This document shows, piece after piece, positions 34,501 through 44,099 of a stretch of 44,650 bases of DNA. The notes below the pieces were generated by a model. It saw only the letters and a list, made by a program, of their open reading frames with translations, was not told the DNA's origin and ran no database searches. Made by a program: the position numbers and the translations under genes. Every line of letters begins with the position of its first letter. Position 1 is the first letter of the stretch. The DNA is from CAZYBG01 sp964645155 (GTDB lineage Bacteria; Pseudomonadota; Alphaproteobacteria; Rhodobacterales; Rhodobacteraceae), in the NCBI GenBank assembly GCA_964645155.1, contig CAZYBG010000020.1:1-44650 (forward strand), given 5' to 3'.

Positions 34501-36948
34501 CTCCACCGGGCGGCCCGAGCCTTCGGCGACAGTGACCGCGAGGCGGGCCTCCAGCGGCCGGTCGGGCGCCGGGACCTGCGGGAAGGCGACCGACAGCACC
34601 GCACGGCCGGCCGCATCGGTGCGGATGCCGCCGTCGAGCGGGGCGTAGCGCGCTTCGAACGGCGAATCGTGCCGTCCGAAGCTGTAGCCGGGGAAGTCGG
34701 CCAGTTCGCGCACCGCCAGAAGCTGGACGCCGCCCTCGATCACAAGGTCGGCCGCAGGGGCGCCGAAGAGGTAGCGCGCCTCGACCGTCAGATCGGGCGC
34801 GTCGCCGAGGCCGATGGCGCCTTCGGGCAGGGCAAGGGTGAAGTCGATGCGTTCCGGCAGGAAATCCTCGACCAGCACCGACGCGGCCGAGAGGGGCGGC
34901 GCGTCAACATCGGCATGGACGGCGACCGTCCAGCCGCCGCGCGGCGCCGAGCCGGCGACGGGCAGGCGGAAGACGTGCCCGCCGGCATCGGAGCGCTCGG
35001 ACAGCGTCCGGGAATACTCCACGCCGTCGGGTCGGCGGAGGATCGCGGTCAGCGGCAGGCCGTCGATGGCCGTGGCCTCGCCGTCGCGGGCGAGTGCGGT
35101 GAGGTGGATCGTCTCGCCGGCGCGGTAGGCGCCGCGGTCGGTGGCGAGGAAGAGGTCGATCGGCGGCGCGGCCTCGCGCCCCTCGACGCCACGGTCGGAG
35201 AGATCGAATTCGGGGTCGGTGAGCGACAGGAACGCCATGTCCGCCTTGCCGTCCTCGACCGTGACCAGGGCCGGCGCAGCGCCGCCGGTGCCGCGGGCGA
35301 GGCCGGCGGGGAACACCGCGTAGCCCTGAGCATCGGTCTCGGCGGTGCCGAGGATGGCGTTGGCGCGGCTGACGAGCGTGACCGTCACGCCCGCCTTCGG
35401 TTCGGCGCTGCCGAGGCTGCTGACGAAGACATGAAGCCCGTCGGTGCCGGTCATCGTGGCCAGCCCGAGGTCGGAGATCACGAACCATTGGGTTGCGGCG
35501 GCGATCTCGTAGACATCCTCGCCCGTCACCCGCGCTTGCAGCGCGTAGATGCCGGCGGGCAGGTCGCCGATCGCGCCGGCCATCGGCAGGCGGGTCGTGA
35601 CATCCTGGTTCAGCGAGCGCTCGACCACGCCGGTGCCGCGCCAGACCTCCTCGGACAGGCCGTCGGCAAAGAGCTGTTCCTGCCACTGGTCGAGCGGCCG
35701 GCCAAAATAGCCGTCCTGCATGGCGCGCAGGATGTTGCGGTCGCTGATCCGGCGGAGGACGAGGTCGAGGCTGTCGGCGTTGACGGTGACCACCGGCACC
35801 GCGGCCTCGCCCGCCTTCGGCAGCACGTAGGCCCGGCCGGGGAAGCGCACCGCGGGCGCGCGGTCGCGGACGTAAAGGTCGAGGTCGTAGGTCTTCGCCA
35901 TGGTCTCGCCCGAGGCGGCGGGCAGGCCCTCGCGGAAGCTCACCCGGTAGCGCTGGCCGTGGGCGACACCCTCGATGCAGAGGCGCGAGCCGGTGGCATC
36001 GACGGCGTAGCCGGTGCCGGCGATCTGGACGTAGGGCGCGTAGTCGACGCCCGCCTCTGCCAGGGGCTCGGAGAAGTCGGCGCAGATCCGCGGCGTTGCG
36101 GGATCGCTTTCCACGACATGCTCGAGCACGCGGAAGCCGAACTGCGCGATCGCCCGGTCGAGCGCGGCGGCGATGTCCTCGCGGTTCGAGAGCGTGGCGG
36201 CGAGGCGGAGCGCCGGCACCGCCTCGGCGCCCCGGCCGGTCGCCTCGAGCGCACGGGACAGCGCGAGGAGCGCGCGGGCGCGCGCTGCGTCGTCGTCGCT
36301 GCGCAGGTAGGCGCTGGTCGCGGCCGCGAGCGCGCGGGAGAGCCGGTCGGGGAACTGGGCATCGTCGGGCGCGGCGAGGAGGTCCTCGGCGTGGTCGGCC
36401 CAGAGCGCGCCGTCGTCGGTGAGCGCGAGCGCCTGCCCGGTGAAGGCGACGGCGCCCTGCGGGTCGCCCTCGGCGCGGGCCTGGCCGGCCGCCGCGAGAT
36501 AGTCGCCGAGACTCCAGCCGGCCCAGAGCGGGTGGCGGCGGCCGATGTCCTCGGCCGCGGCGCGGGCGGCCGCCAGATCGTCAGCGCGCAGGAAGCCGAG
36601 ATCGTCGGCGCGCCGCGTGGCGCGCGCGATCGCCGCCGCGGGCGTATCGAAGACCTCGCCCGAGACCGCGCCGGCATAGGGCTGGCGGTCGGTCACGGCG
36701 GATTTCGGGAAGCACGAGCCGGCCCGGCTGTTGAAGGTGAAGGCGCGGCAGGCACTGTCGGCGAGGCACGCGGCGCGGCACGCCTCGAAGCTGGTGTCGA
36801 AGATCGAGCGGAGGTCGCCGCCCGGGAAGTCGGTATCCTCGCTGACCGCGACGCGGCGGTCGGGGATCGGGGCGTCGGCGCCCTGCGCGAGGGCGTGGCC
36901 CGCCGCCAGAAGCGACAGCGCAGCGACGGCGGCCGGAACGAAACGCAT
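31510..36948 (-). CDS. Alpha-2-macroglobulin family protein with N-terminal PAN domain
   Basis: Bacterial alpha-2-macroglobulins are envelope proteins thought to trap proteases that reach the periplasm. The 1812-residue product has a signal peptide (MRFVPAAVAALSLLAAGHAL). A PAN/apple-type domain follows at about 40-100, with paired cysteines in EACRAACLADSACRAFTFNS. Then come macroglobulin beta-domains (DLFLATDRGAYRAGETIHLT is a typical MG segment) and the thioester motif CTEQ at Cys1372-Gln1375 in YPYGCTEQIASAAMPLLYFE, followed by the thioester-helical domain. A strong GGGAGG precedes the ATG by eight bases. No lipobox is evident. It is the first gene of a two-gene operon with pbpC and is divergent from the hybrid kinase across 191 bases without other genes. 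Confidence 0.95.
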   Translation of the reverse strand: MRFVPAAVAALSLLAAGHALAQGADAPIPDRRVAVSEDTDFPGGDLRSIFDTSFEACRAACLADSACRAFTFNSRAGSCFPKSAVTDRQPYAGAVSGEVFDTPAAAIARATRRADDLGFLRADDLAAARAAAEDIGRRHPLWAGWSLGDYLAAAGQARAEGDPQGAVAFTGQALALTDDGALWADHAEDLLAAPDDAQFPDRLSRALAAATSAYLRSDDDAARARALLALSRALEATGRGAEAVPALRLAATLSNREDIAAALDRAIAQFGFRVLEHVVESDPATPRICADFSEPLAEAGVDYAPYVQIAGTGYAVDATGSRLCIEGVAHGQRYRVSFREGLPAASGETMAKTYDLDLYVRDRAPAVRFPGRAYVLPKAGEAAVPVVTVNADSLDLVLRRISDRNILRAMQDGYFGRPLDQWQEQLFADGLSEEVWRGTGVVERSLNQDVTTRLPMAGAIGDLPAGIYALQARVTGEDVYEIAAATQWFVISDLGLATMTGTDGLHVFVSSLGSAEPKAGVTVTLVSRANAILGTAETDAQGYAVFPAGLARGTGGAAPALVTVEDGKADMAFLSLTDPEFDLSDRGVEGREAAPPIDLFLATDRGAYRAGETIHLTALARDGEATAIDGLPLTAILRRPDGVEYSRTLSERSDAGGHVFRLPVAGSAPRGGWTVAVHADVDAPPLSAASVLVEDFLPERIDFTLALPEGAIGLGDAPDLTVEARYLFGAPAADLVIEGGVQLLAVRELADFPGYSFGRHDSPFEARYAPLDGGIRTDAAGRAVLSVAFPQVPAPDRPLEARLAVTVAEGSGRPVERRLTRLLTPAGPLIGIRPAFDGVVDQGAEARFDLIAVGSDGARTAMPVSWTLNRVETEYQWYQLYGGWNWEPVTRRSRVASGEAQLSPDGTVTVAAAVEWGEYELRVERSDGSFAASSVSFHAGWYAPADASETPDTLDVSLDKPAYLPGETATVRIVPRFAGKGLVTVVSNRLIAMRAVDLTEGENTVTFPVTDDWGTGAYVTASVIRPMAVAEGRNPARALGLAHAAVDPAEKRLAASFEVPPEAAPRGPLDVALKVAGLADGEIAWATIAAVDVGILNLTGFESPDPEGHYFGQRKLGVGLRDVYGRLIDGMSGALGEVRSGGDALSEMRLEGQPPTEEIVAYFAGPVQVGPDGYARVAFDLPSFNGTVRLMAVAWSPSGVGQAEAEVLVRDPVVVTATVPRFMAPGDESRLLLEIVHATGPSGRMSLDVTAEGLTLTGTAPSGVDLADQGRAVLSVPIRAGEVGTQTLRVALTTPDGKQLLKALSVPVIVTDPEIARQSRFTLAPGETFRFDADVFAGLRAGTGTATLSGGPLARFDAPGLLQALDRYPYGCTEQIASAAMPLLYFEEVAEAMGMASQGTARQRVEEAIAEVLTNQAANGSFGLWGPESGDMWLDAYVSDFLSRARAQGFEVPDLAFRLAMDNLRNQVNYYPDFDSGGQDLAYALLVLAREGAAAVGDLRYYADARGDAFATPMTAAQIGAALAAYGDQQRADAMFGRAAALMAAADPDPTLWRTDYGTSLRDAAGLLTLAVEAGSQAVDREALAARIASAGQGRSTQEALWSLLAARALIAAPGTPLSVDGVPVLGPFVRVLEAETAVGALAIRNDGTAEEAMTLTTFGVPSEPEPAGGNGWQITRSHYTLDGEPADPATVSIGTRLVTVIEVRPFGPREARLMVNDPLPAGFEIDNPNLMRAGDIRALDWLDPAEARHAEFRDERFLAAVDHYGDQPFRLAYIVRAISPGSFRHPAASVEDMYRPEFRARTEAGAVVVTE

Positions 36949-37139
36949 CTGATGCCTCCCTCGACGGTGGCGACATGTTGCGCCGGGGTGCCGATCCGCG
37001 CAACGGCCTCGCGGGCATGGAATACCCGGCCCGCTCGGCGCTGCCCCGATCCGGCGTTAAGACCCGATTCACCCTGACCTGCGACCCTCGCCGGCGGAGT
37101 CGGACGGGGACGGGCCTCGCGGGCAGGGTCGGGTACGGG

Positions 37140-39437
37140 ATGGAGCTTGGCGACAGGCTGGTGGCGGAGCGGCGGGCGCGGCTGGCCGCGGAACGGCTTC
37201 TGGAGCTGAAGAGCCGGGAGCTGTTCGCGGCCAACCGCAAGCTTGCCGAGCACGCCCGCGAACTGTCGGAGGAGATCGTCGTCCAGCGCCGGGTGGTCGA
37301 GACGGCGCAGACCGTCAACGAGGCGCTGAAGGGCGAGAACGTGCGTGTCCGCACCGACCTGCAGCGCGCCACGCAGGCCCGCACGGTGGCCGAGCACCGC
37401 CTGTGGCTCGCGCTCGAGACGATTCGCGACGGCTTCGCGATCTACGACGCGACGACCCGCCTCGTCGTCGCGAACAACGCCTACCTCTCGGTGTTCGACG
37501 GCCTGGAGGAGGTGGGGCCGGGCGCGCAGGCGCGCGACATCCTGAGGATCGGCATCGAGGAAGGCGTGTTCGACCCGGGCGAGGAGACCGCTGCCGACTG
37601 GATCGAGGGGCTGCTGGCGCGCTGGCGCTGCGACACGATCGAGCCCAGGGTGATCCGCCTCTGGAACGGGCGCTACATCAAGCTGGTCGATCGCCGGGGC
37701 GGCGATGGCGGCATCGTGTCGCTCGCGCTCGACATCACCGACACGATGCGGCGCGAGACCGAGCTGCGCAGCGCCCGGCTGAAGGCGGAATCGGCGAACC
37801 GGGCGAAATCGGCGTTCCTCGCGACGATGAGCCACGAACTGCGCACGCCGATGAACGGCGTCGTCGGCATGGCTGACCTGCTTTCGGACACGGCGCTGAG
37901 CGAGGAGCAGCGGCTCTATGTCGAGACGATCCGGTCGTCTGGCGAGGCGCTTCTGCTCATCATCAACGACGTGCTCGACTTCTCCAAGCTCGAGGCCGAG
38001 CGGCTCGACATCCTGGCCGAGCCGTTCGACCTGGAGCGGCTGGTGCACGAGGTCGCGGTGATGCTCTCGCCGGCCGCGGCGAAGAAGGGCCTGACCCTCG
38101 CGGTCGATTTCGACCTGGCGCTGCCCGCCGCCGTGGTGGGCGACCGCGGGCGTTTGCGACAGGTCCTGACCAACCTTGCCGGGAACGCGGTGAAGTTCAC
38201 CGAGACGGGGCATGTGCTGATCCGGGTCGGCGGCCAGGATGCTGGCCAGCAGGGCGCGGACGGGCGGGCGCGGCTCTGCATCGCGGTCGAGGATACCGGG
38301 ATCGGCATTCCGCCGGAGATGGTGGAGCACATCTTCGGCGAGTTCACGCAGATCGAGAATGCGCGGAACCGGAAGTTCGACGGCACCGGCCTCGGCCTGG
38401 CCATCTCGCGACGGCTGGTGCGGCGGATGGGCGGCGACATCACGGTCGACTCGGCGCCCGGGGCGGGGTCGCGCTTCGCCTTCACCATCGGCCTGGCCGC
38501 CGCGCCCGGCGTGCCGCGGCCCCGGCCGCCGACGCTGCCGCCCGGCCTCGGCGGGCTGGTCGTCGATGCCGATCCGCTGACGCGCGCGATCCTCGCGGGC
38601 CAGCTTGCGGCGCTGGGCCTGCGGGTCCGGGATGCGGAACGGATGCCGGCGGCCGCCGAGCTTGCCGGCGCGCCGGTCGATCTCGTCTTCCTCGACGCCG
38701 CGGCGGCGGCCGCCCCGCTGCCCCCGGCGCTGTCCAGGGCGGGCGCCGTCCTCGTCGCCGAGGCGGGGGCCGCGCCGGTGGAGGACGGGCGCTTCGCGGC
38801 GCCGCTCGCCCGGCCGGCGCTGCGCGAGCAGCTTTTCTCGGCGCTGGCGGCGGCGGTGCTGCAGCGCGCGCCGGAGCGGGCGGAGCCGGCCCCCGCGGAA
38901 GGCGTGCTGCGCATCCTCGCCGCCGAGGACAACCGGACCAACCAGCTTGTCCTCGGCAGGATGCTGAAGGACCTGCCGCTGGAGATCACCTTCGCGGGGA
39001 ACGGGCGCGAGGCGCTCGAGATCTATCCGGCGCTCCGGCCCGATCTTGTCTTCATGGACATCTCGATGCCCGAGATGGACGGCAAGGAGGCGACGCGGCG
39101 GATCCGCGCGCTGGAGCGGCGCGAGGGGCTGCGGCACACGCCGATCGTCGCGCTGACTGCGCATGCGCTGGAGGGCGATGCGCAGGAGTTCATCGCGGCG
39201 GGCCTCGACCACTGCCTGACCAAGCCGATCCGCAAGGCGCTGATCGTCGAGGCGCTGGAGCGTTTCCTGCCCGGCCGCCTGCCTGCCGGAGCGCCTGCCG
39301 AAATCGCCGAAGCCGCCGTACCGACCGAGGCCACAGGGGCCACAGGGGCCACAGGGGCCACCGAGGCCGCCGGCAGCACAGCGACGCCCGCGCCGATCCC
39401 CGTCTTCTCGCGCCGCGGACGGGCGGCCGGCGCCTGA
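37140..39437 (+). CDS. Hybrid sensor histidine kinase with two receiver domains, one degenerate
   Basis: The 765-residue protein lacks membrane segments and is probably cytoplasmic. A coiled-coil-like N-terminus (about 5-85) leads to a PAS domain (RLWLALETIRDGFAIYDATT, to about 200). Next come HisKA with SHELRTPMNG (phosphoacceptor His232) and HATPase_c with NLAGNAVKFTETG, DTGIGIP and FDGTGLGLAISRRL. A first receiver follows (about 470-585), and then a canonical one (RILAAEDNRTNQ, Asp640 in DLVFMDISMPEMDG, TAHALEGDA, KPI). The first receiver keeps Asp476/478 and Asp519 but I see no conserved lysine. ATG 37140 is chosen because residues before it look non-protein; ATG 37017 is possible. No cognate regulator lies nearby. 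The signal is unknown. Confidence 0.9.
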   Translation: MELGDRLVAERRARLAAERLLELKSRELFAANRKLAEHARELSEEIVVQRRVVETAQTVNEALKGENVRVRTDLQRATQARTVAEHRLWLALETIRDGFAIYDATTRLVVANNAYLSVFDGLEEVGPGAQARDILRIGIEEGVFDPGEETAADWIEGLLARWRCDTIEPRVIRLWNGRYIKLVDRRGGDGGIVSLALDITDTMRRETELRSARLKAESANRAKSAFLATMSHELRTPMNGVVGMADLLSDTALSEEQRLYVETIRSSGEALLLIINDVLDFSKLEAERLDILAEPFDLERLVHEVAVMLSPAAAKKGLTLAVDFDLALPAAVVGDRGRLRQVLTNLAGNAVKFTETGHVLIRVGGQDAGQQGADGRARLCIAVEDTGIGIPPEMVEHIFGEFTQIENARNRKFDGTGLGLAISRRLVRRMGGDITVDSAPGAGSRFAFTIGLAAAPGVPRPRPPTLPPGLGGLVVDADPLTRAILAGQLAALGLRVRDAERMPAAAELAGAPVDLVFLDAAAAAAPLPPALSRAGAVLVAEAGAAPVEDGRFAAPLARPALREQLFSALAAAVLQRAPERAEPAPAEGVLRILAAEDNRTNQLVLGRMLKDLPLEITFAGNGREALEIYPALRPDLVFMDISMPEMDGKEATRRIRALERREGLRHTPIVALTAHALEGDAQEFIAAGLDHCLTKPIRKALIVEALERFLPGRLPAGAPAEIAEAAVPTEATGATGATGATEAAGSTATPAPIPVFSRRGRAAGA
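39330..39361. repeat. 9-bp tandem repeat in the hybrid kinase C-terminal tail
   Basis: GCCACAGGG occurs three times head to tail (39330-39356) plus a partial copy, encoding TGATGATGAT near the C-terminus of the kinase. It is in frame and should vary by whole triplets, so the copy number may be polymorphic between strains. Confidence 0.8.
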
Positions 39438-39451
39438 GCGCCGGGCGGCCC

Positions 39452-39460
<9 letters not shown>
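39427..39460. terminator. Overlapping GC hairpins between convergent kinase and recQ genes
   Basis: CCGGCGC/GCGCCGG (39427-39433, 39438-39444) form a 7-bp stem with a CTGA loop containing the kinase stop. GGCGGC/GCCGCC (39444-39449, 39455-39460) form a second stem around the recQ stop. Neither has a U-run. Confidence 0.35.
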
Positions 39461-41563
<2,103 letters not shown>

Positions 41564-41579
41564 CGGCCCCCTGCCACGG

Positions 41580-43826
41580 TCAGCGATTGCGGAAGAGCTC
41601 GTTCAGGACCTCGATCAGGACCCGCTCGGCGATGTCGCCGTCGTCGCCGCGGCGCGGCTCGACGGGCAGGGGCTCGCCCGGCCGGGGTTCGCCCGGCAGC
41701 GGCTGGAGCGGCAGGGGCTCGCCCGGCCGCGGCGCCTGCCCCAGCGGCGGCAGCTCAGCCACCGGCGTCTCGGGCCGGGGCGGCTCAACCATCGGCAGCG
41801 GCTGCGGCGGCGTGCCCTCGTGGATCCGCAGCATGACCTCGTGCCAGATCTCGGCCGGCAGCCCGCCGCCGGTGACGCCGTTCAGCGGGGTGTTGTTGTC
41901 GTAGCCCATCCAGACGCCGGCGACGTATTCGGCGGTGAAGCCGATGAACCAGGCGTCGCGGGCGCTCTGCGTGGTGCCGGTCTTGCCCGCGGCCTCGCGG
42001 TCGGGCAGCCGGGCGCGCCCGCCGGTGCCCTCGCTGATGACCCTGGTCATCATCCAGACGAGCTGCCGGGCCGCGTCCTCGGAAATCACGCGCTCGCCCA
42101 TGCCGCCGCCCTGGCCCATCAGCGGGTCGTCCTCGCCCTGCAGGCGCAGGTCGATCAGGCCGTAGGGCGTGACCGAGCGACCGCCGTTCAGGATGCCGGC
42201 GAAGGCGCCGGTCATCTCGATCAGCGTCGATTCGGAGGTGCCGAGCGCGACCGCGGCGCCGGGGGCGAGGTTGCGCACCAGGCCGAAATCCTCGGCCACC
42301 TTCTTGACCACGTCGCGCCCGACCGACTCCGAGAGCTTGACCGCTGGGATGTTGACCGAATTCGCCAGCGCGTCGGTCAGGGTGATGGTGCCGCGGAAGC
42401 GGTTGTCGTAGTTGGCCGGCGACCAGGCGGCCGAGCCCGCCTCGCGGATCGTGATCGGTTCGTCGACGATCATGTCCCACGGGCTGTAGCCGAGATCGAG
42501 CGCGGCGGCGTAGATGAACGGCTTGAAGGTGGACCCGGTCTGCCGCTGCGCCTGGGTCGCGCGGTTGAAGTTGCCCGGCACCGCCGCCTCGCGCCCGCCC
42601 ACCATGGCGCGCACGGCGCCGTCGGCCGACATCACGACGATGGCGGCCTGCGCAGCGGAACCCTCGCGCACCTTGGTCTCGAAGACGTAGGAGAGCGCCT
42701 CTTCGGCCGCCTTCTGCATCTCCTGGTCGAGCGTCGTGCGGATGATGACATCCTCGGTCGTGTCCTTGGTTAGGAATTCGGGGCCGGAATCCATCACCCA
42801 GTCGGCGAAGTAGCCGCCCGCCTTTGCCTCGGCGGCGGCGCTGAGGCGGGCGGGGTTCTCGCGGGCGCGGGCGCCCTCGGCCGCGGTCAGGTAGCCCTGC
42901 TCCTCCATCAGGCCGATGATGACGTTCGCGCGGTCGCGTGACCGCTGCAGGTTGGCAGTCGGCGCGAAGGTCGAGGGCGCTTTGAGGAGACCGGCGAGCA
43001 TCGCCGATTCCGAGGGCGTGAGCTCGGCGGCCGACTTGCCGAAATACCGCTGGCTCGCCGCCTCGAAGCCGCGCGCGCCGGCGCCGAGATAGGCGCGGTT
43101 GAGGTAGATCGTGAGGATCTCGTCCTTGGAATAGCGGACCTCCATCCCGAGGGCGTAGACCGCCTCCTTCGCCTTGCGCCAGAGCGTCGTGCGCCGGCAG
43201 TCGGCCTCGTAGGCGGCCTCGCTCTCCCACTGCGCGGGGTCGTAGGCGACACCGAGGCAGAGCAGCTTTGCCGTCTGCTGCGTGATGGTCGAGCCGCCGT
43301 TGCCCGACAGCGGCCCGCGACCCTCGCGCAGGTTGATGCGGATGGCGCTGGCGATGCCGCGCGGGCTGATGCCCAGGTGGCGGTAGAAGCGCTTGTCTTC
43401 GGTCGCGACGACGGCGTTGACGAGGTGCGGCGAGGCGGTGTCGGGCGTGATCTGCCCGCCGAACTGCTCGCCCCGCCAGGCGAAGACCCGGCCGTCGCGG
43501 TCAAGCATGGTGACCGAGCCGCGGCTGCGGGCGTCGGTCAGCTCGGCGGCAGGGGGCAGTTGTGCCGCGAAGTAGGCCGCGGCGCCGCCGAGGGCGATGC
43601 CGAACACCAGCGCGACGCGCCAGGCAAAGCCCCAGACGAGCCGGGTGATGAAGCCAACCGTGCCGGTGACGAAGCGGACGAGCGCGTTGCCGCGCCGGGC
43701 CGGGCGCGCCTTGCGCCGCGCAGCCGCCGGCTTGGCCGCCGGTTTCGCCGCCGGTTTCGCCGCCGTCTTCGCCGGATAGCGCCTGTCCGCCACCAGGGGC
43801 GGCCCTTTTCTGCCGTTTCCGCTCAT
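41580..43826 (-). CDS. mrcA: Class A penicillin-binding protein (PBP1A-like)
   Basis: Bifunctional peptidoglycan synthase. The 748-residue protein has a basic cytoplasmic N-terminus with KPAA repeats and a membrane anchor (about 60-85, WRVALVFGIALGGAAAYFAA). The GT51 domain has Glu143 in ATEDKRFYRHLGI and GGSTITQQTAKLL, and the transpeptidase domain has active Ser432 in GSTFKPFIYAAAL, SVN in NSVNIPAV and GKTGTTQSARDAW. Between the GT motifs lies an insertion with Cys190 and Cys210 that E. coli enzymes lack. No clear OB domain is seen, and the C-terminus is a Pro/Glu/Arg repeat. The start at 43826 (MSGNGRKGPPL) is preferred over 43892. The symbol is by analogy. Confidence 0.92.
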   Translation of the reverse strand: MSGNGRKGPPLVADRRYPAKTAAKPAAKPAAKPAAARRKARPARRGNALVRFVTGTVGFITRLVWGFAWRVALVFGIALGGAAAYFAAQLPPAAELTDARSRGSVTMLDRDGRVFAWRGEQFGGQITPDTASPHLVNAVVATEDKRFYRHLGISPRGIASAIRINLREGRGPLSGNGGSTITQQTAKLLCLGVAYDPAQWESEAAYEADCRRTTLWRKAKEAVYALGMEVRYSKDEILTIYLNRAYLGAGARGFEAASQRYFGKSAAELTPSESAMLAGLLKAPSTFAPTANLQRSRDRANVIIGLMEEQGYLTAAEGARARENPARLSAAAEAKAGGYFADWVMDSGPEFLTKDTTEDVIIRTTLDQEMQKAAEEALSYVFETKVREGSAAQAAIVVMSADGAVRAMVGGREAAVPGNFNRATQAQRQTGSTFKPFIYAAALDLGYSPWDMIVDEPITIREAGSAAWSPANYDNRFRGTITLTDALANSVNIPAVKLSESVGRDVVKKVAEDFGLVRNLAPGAAVALGTSESTLIEMTGAFAGILNGGRSVTPYGLIDLRLQGEDDPLMGQGGGMGERVISEDAARQLVWMMTRVISEGTGGRARLPDREAAGKTGTTQSARDAWFIGFTAEYVAGVWMGYDNNTPLNGVTGGGLPAEIWHEVMLRIHEGTPPQPLPMVEPPRPETPVAELPPLGQAPRPGEPLPLQPLPGEPRPGEPLPVEPRRGDDGDIAERVLIEVLNELFRNR
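41665..41729. repeat. 45-bp-period direct repeat in the PBP C-terminus
   Basis: The same 20-mer occurs at 41665-41684 and 41710-41729, exactly 45 bases apart, encoding repeated PRPGEPLP blocks in the disordered tail of the PBP. It is in frame and probably length-variable. Confidence 0.75.
43721..43776. repeat. 12-bp-period repeat in the PBP N-terminus
   Basis: Repeats of about 12 bases (GCCGGTTTCGCC type) encode KPAAKPAAKPAA in the cytoplasmic N-terminal tail of the PBP, a low-complexity basic Ala/Pro/Lys linker before the membrane anchor. Confidence 0.7.
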
Positions 43827-43960
43827 CTCTGCCCGGGCCCGTGTTCTCGTTGCCCGGCAACATAGACGAGCACCGTGGGAAAGTGGAGCCACGATTGCCG
43901 CCGGCCCGGGCGGAGCGCCGCTGATTCATCAGCGCTCATAAAACAGGCGTCGGGCGAGAA

Positions 43961-43979
43961 TTGTGCAAAACTTGTGCAA
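43961..43979 (+). promoter_or_regulatory. Direct repeat upstream of glnK, candidate activator site
   Basis: TTGTGCAA occurs at 43961-43968 and 43972-43979, an 11-base period (one helical turn), about 120 bases before glnK. The overlapping TGCAAAACTTGTGCA loosely resembles an NtrC site but with a spacer two bases shorter than the enteric consensus. The 273-base mrcA-glnK gap contains nothing else coding; a 12-bp palindrome CCGGCGCGCCGG lies at 44001-44012. Confidence 0.35.
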
Positions 43980-44099
43980 CTTCCGCGCCACTGCGCCGGC
44001 CCGGCGCGCCGGTTTCCTTGAGTCGCCCCGCGCCGCGGGCCCTTTGTCACGCGTGGCAACGCGAGCGGGGGCCACCTGCGAAACGGGAAGGGGATGGAT

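Noticed and set aside
31591..37077. Very long open frame (over 1800 codons) on the plus strand
   Set aside because: It is antisense to the alpha-2-macroglobulin gene, has no recognisable domain, and is rich in Arg, Gly and Ala as expected of GC-rich antisense frames. Similar long shadows opposite tamB (19671-24311) and recQ/kinase (36693-41075) were rejected for the same reason.
36949..37139. Extra N-terminal residues of the hybrid kinase (ATG 36975 or 37017)
   Set aside because: The encoded residues are Arg/Gly/Pro-rich without domain character and lie in the divergent promoter region. ATG 37140 begins a normal helical segment, although no strong ribosome-binding site confirms it.
43953..43966. 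Sigma-54 promoter for glnK
   Set aside because: GG and GC have the right spacing, but the rest of the -24 and -12 elements match poorly. Not enough to annotate.
43961..43979. Classical NtrC operator
   Set aside because: The dyad spacing is two bases shorter than the enteric consensus and one half-site matches only 5 of 7. Reported as a direct repeat instead.
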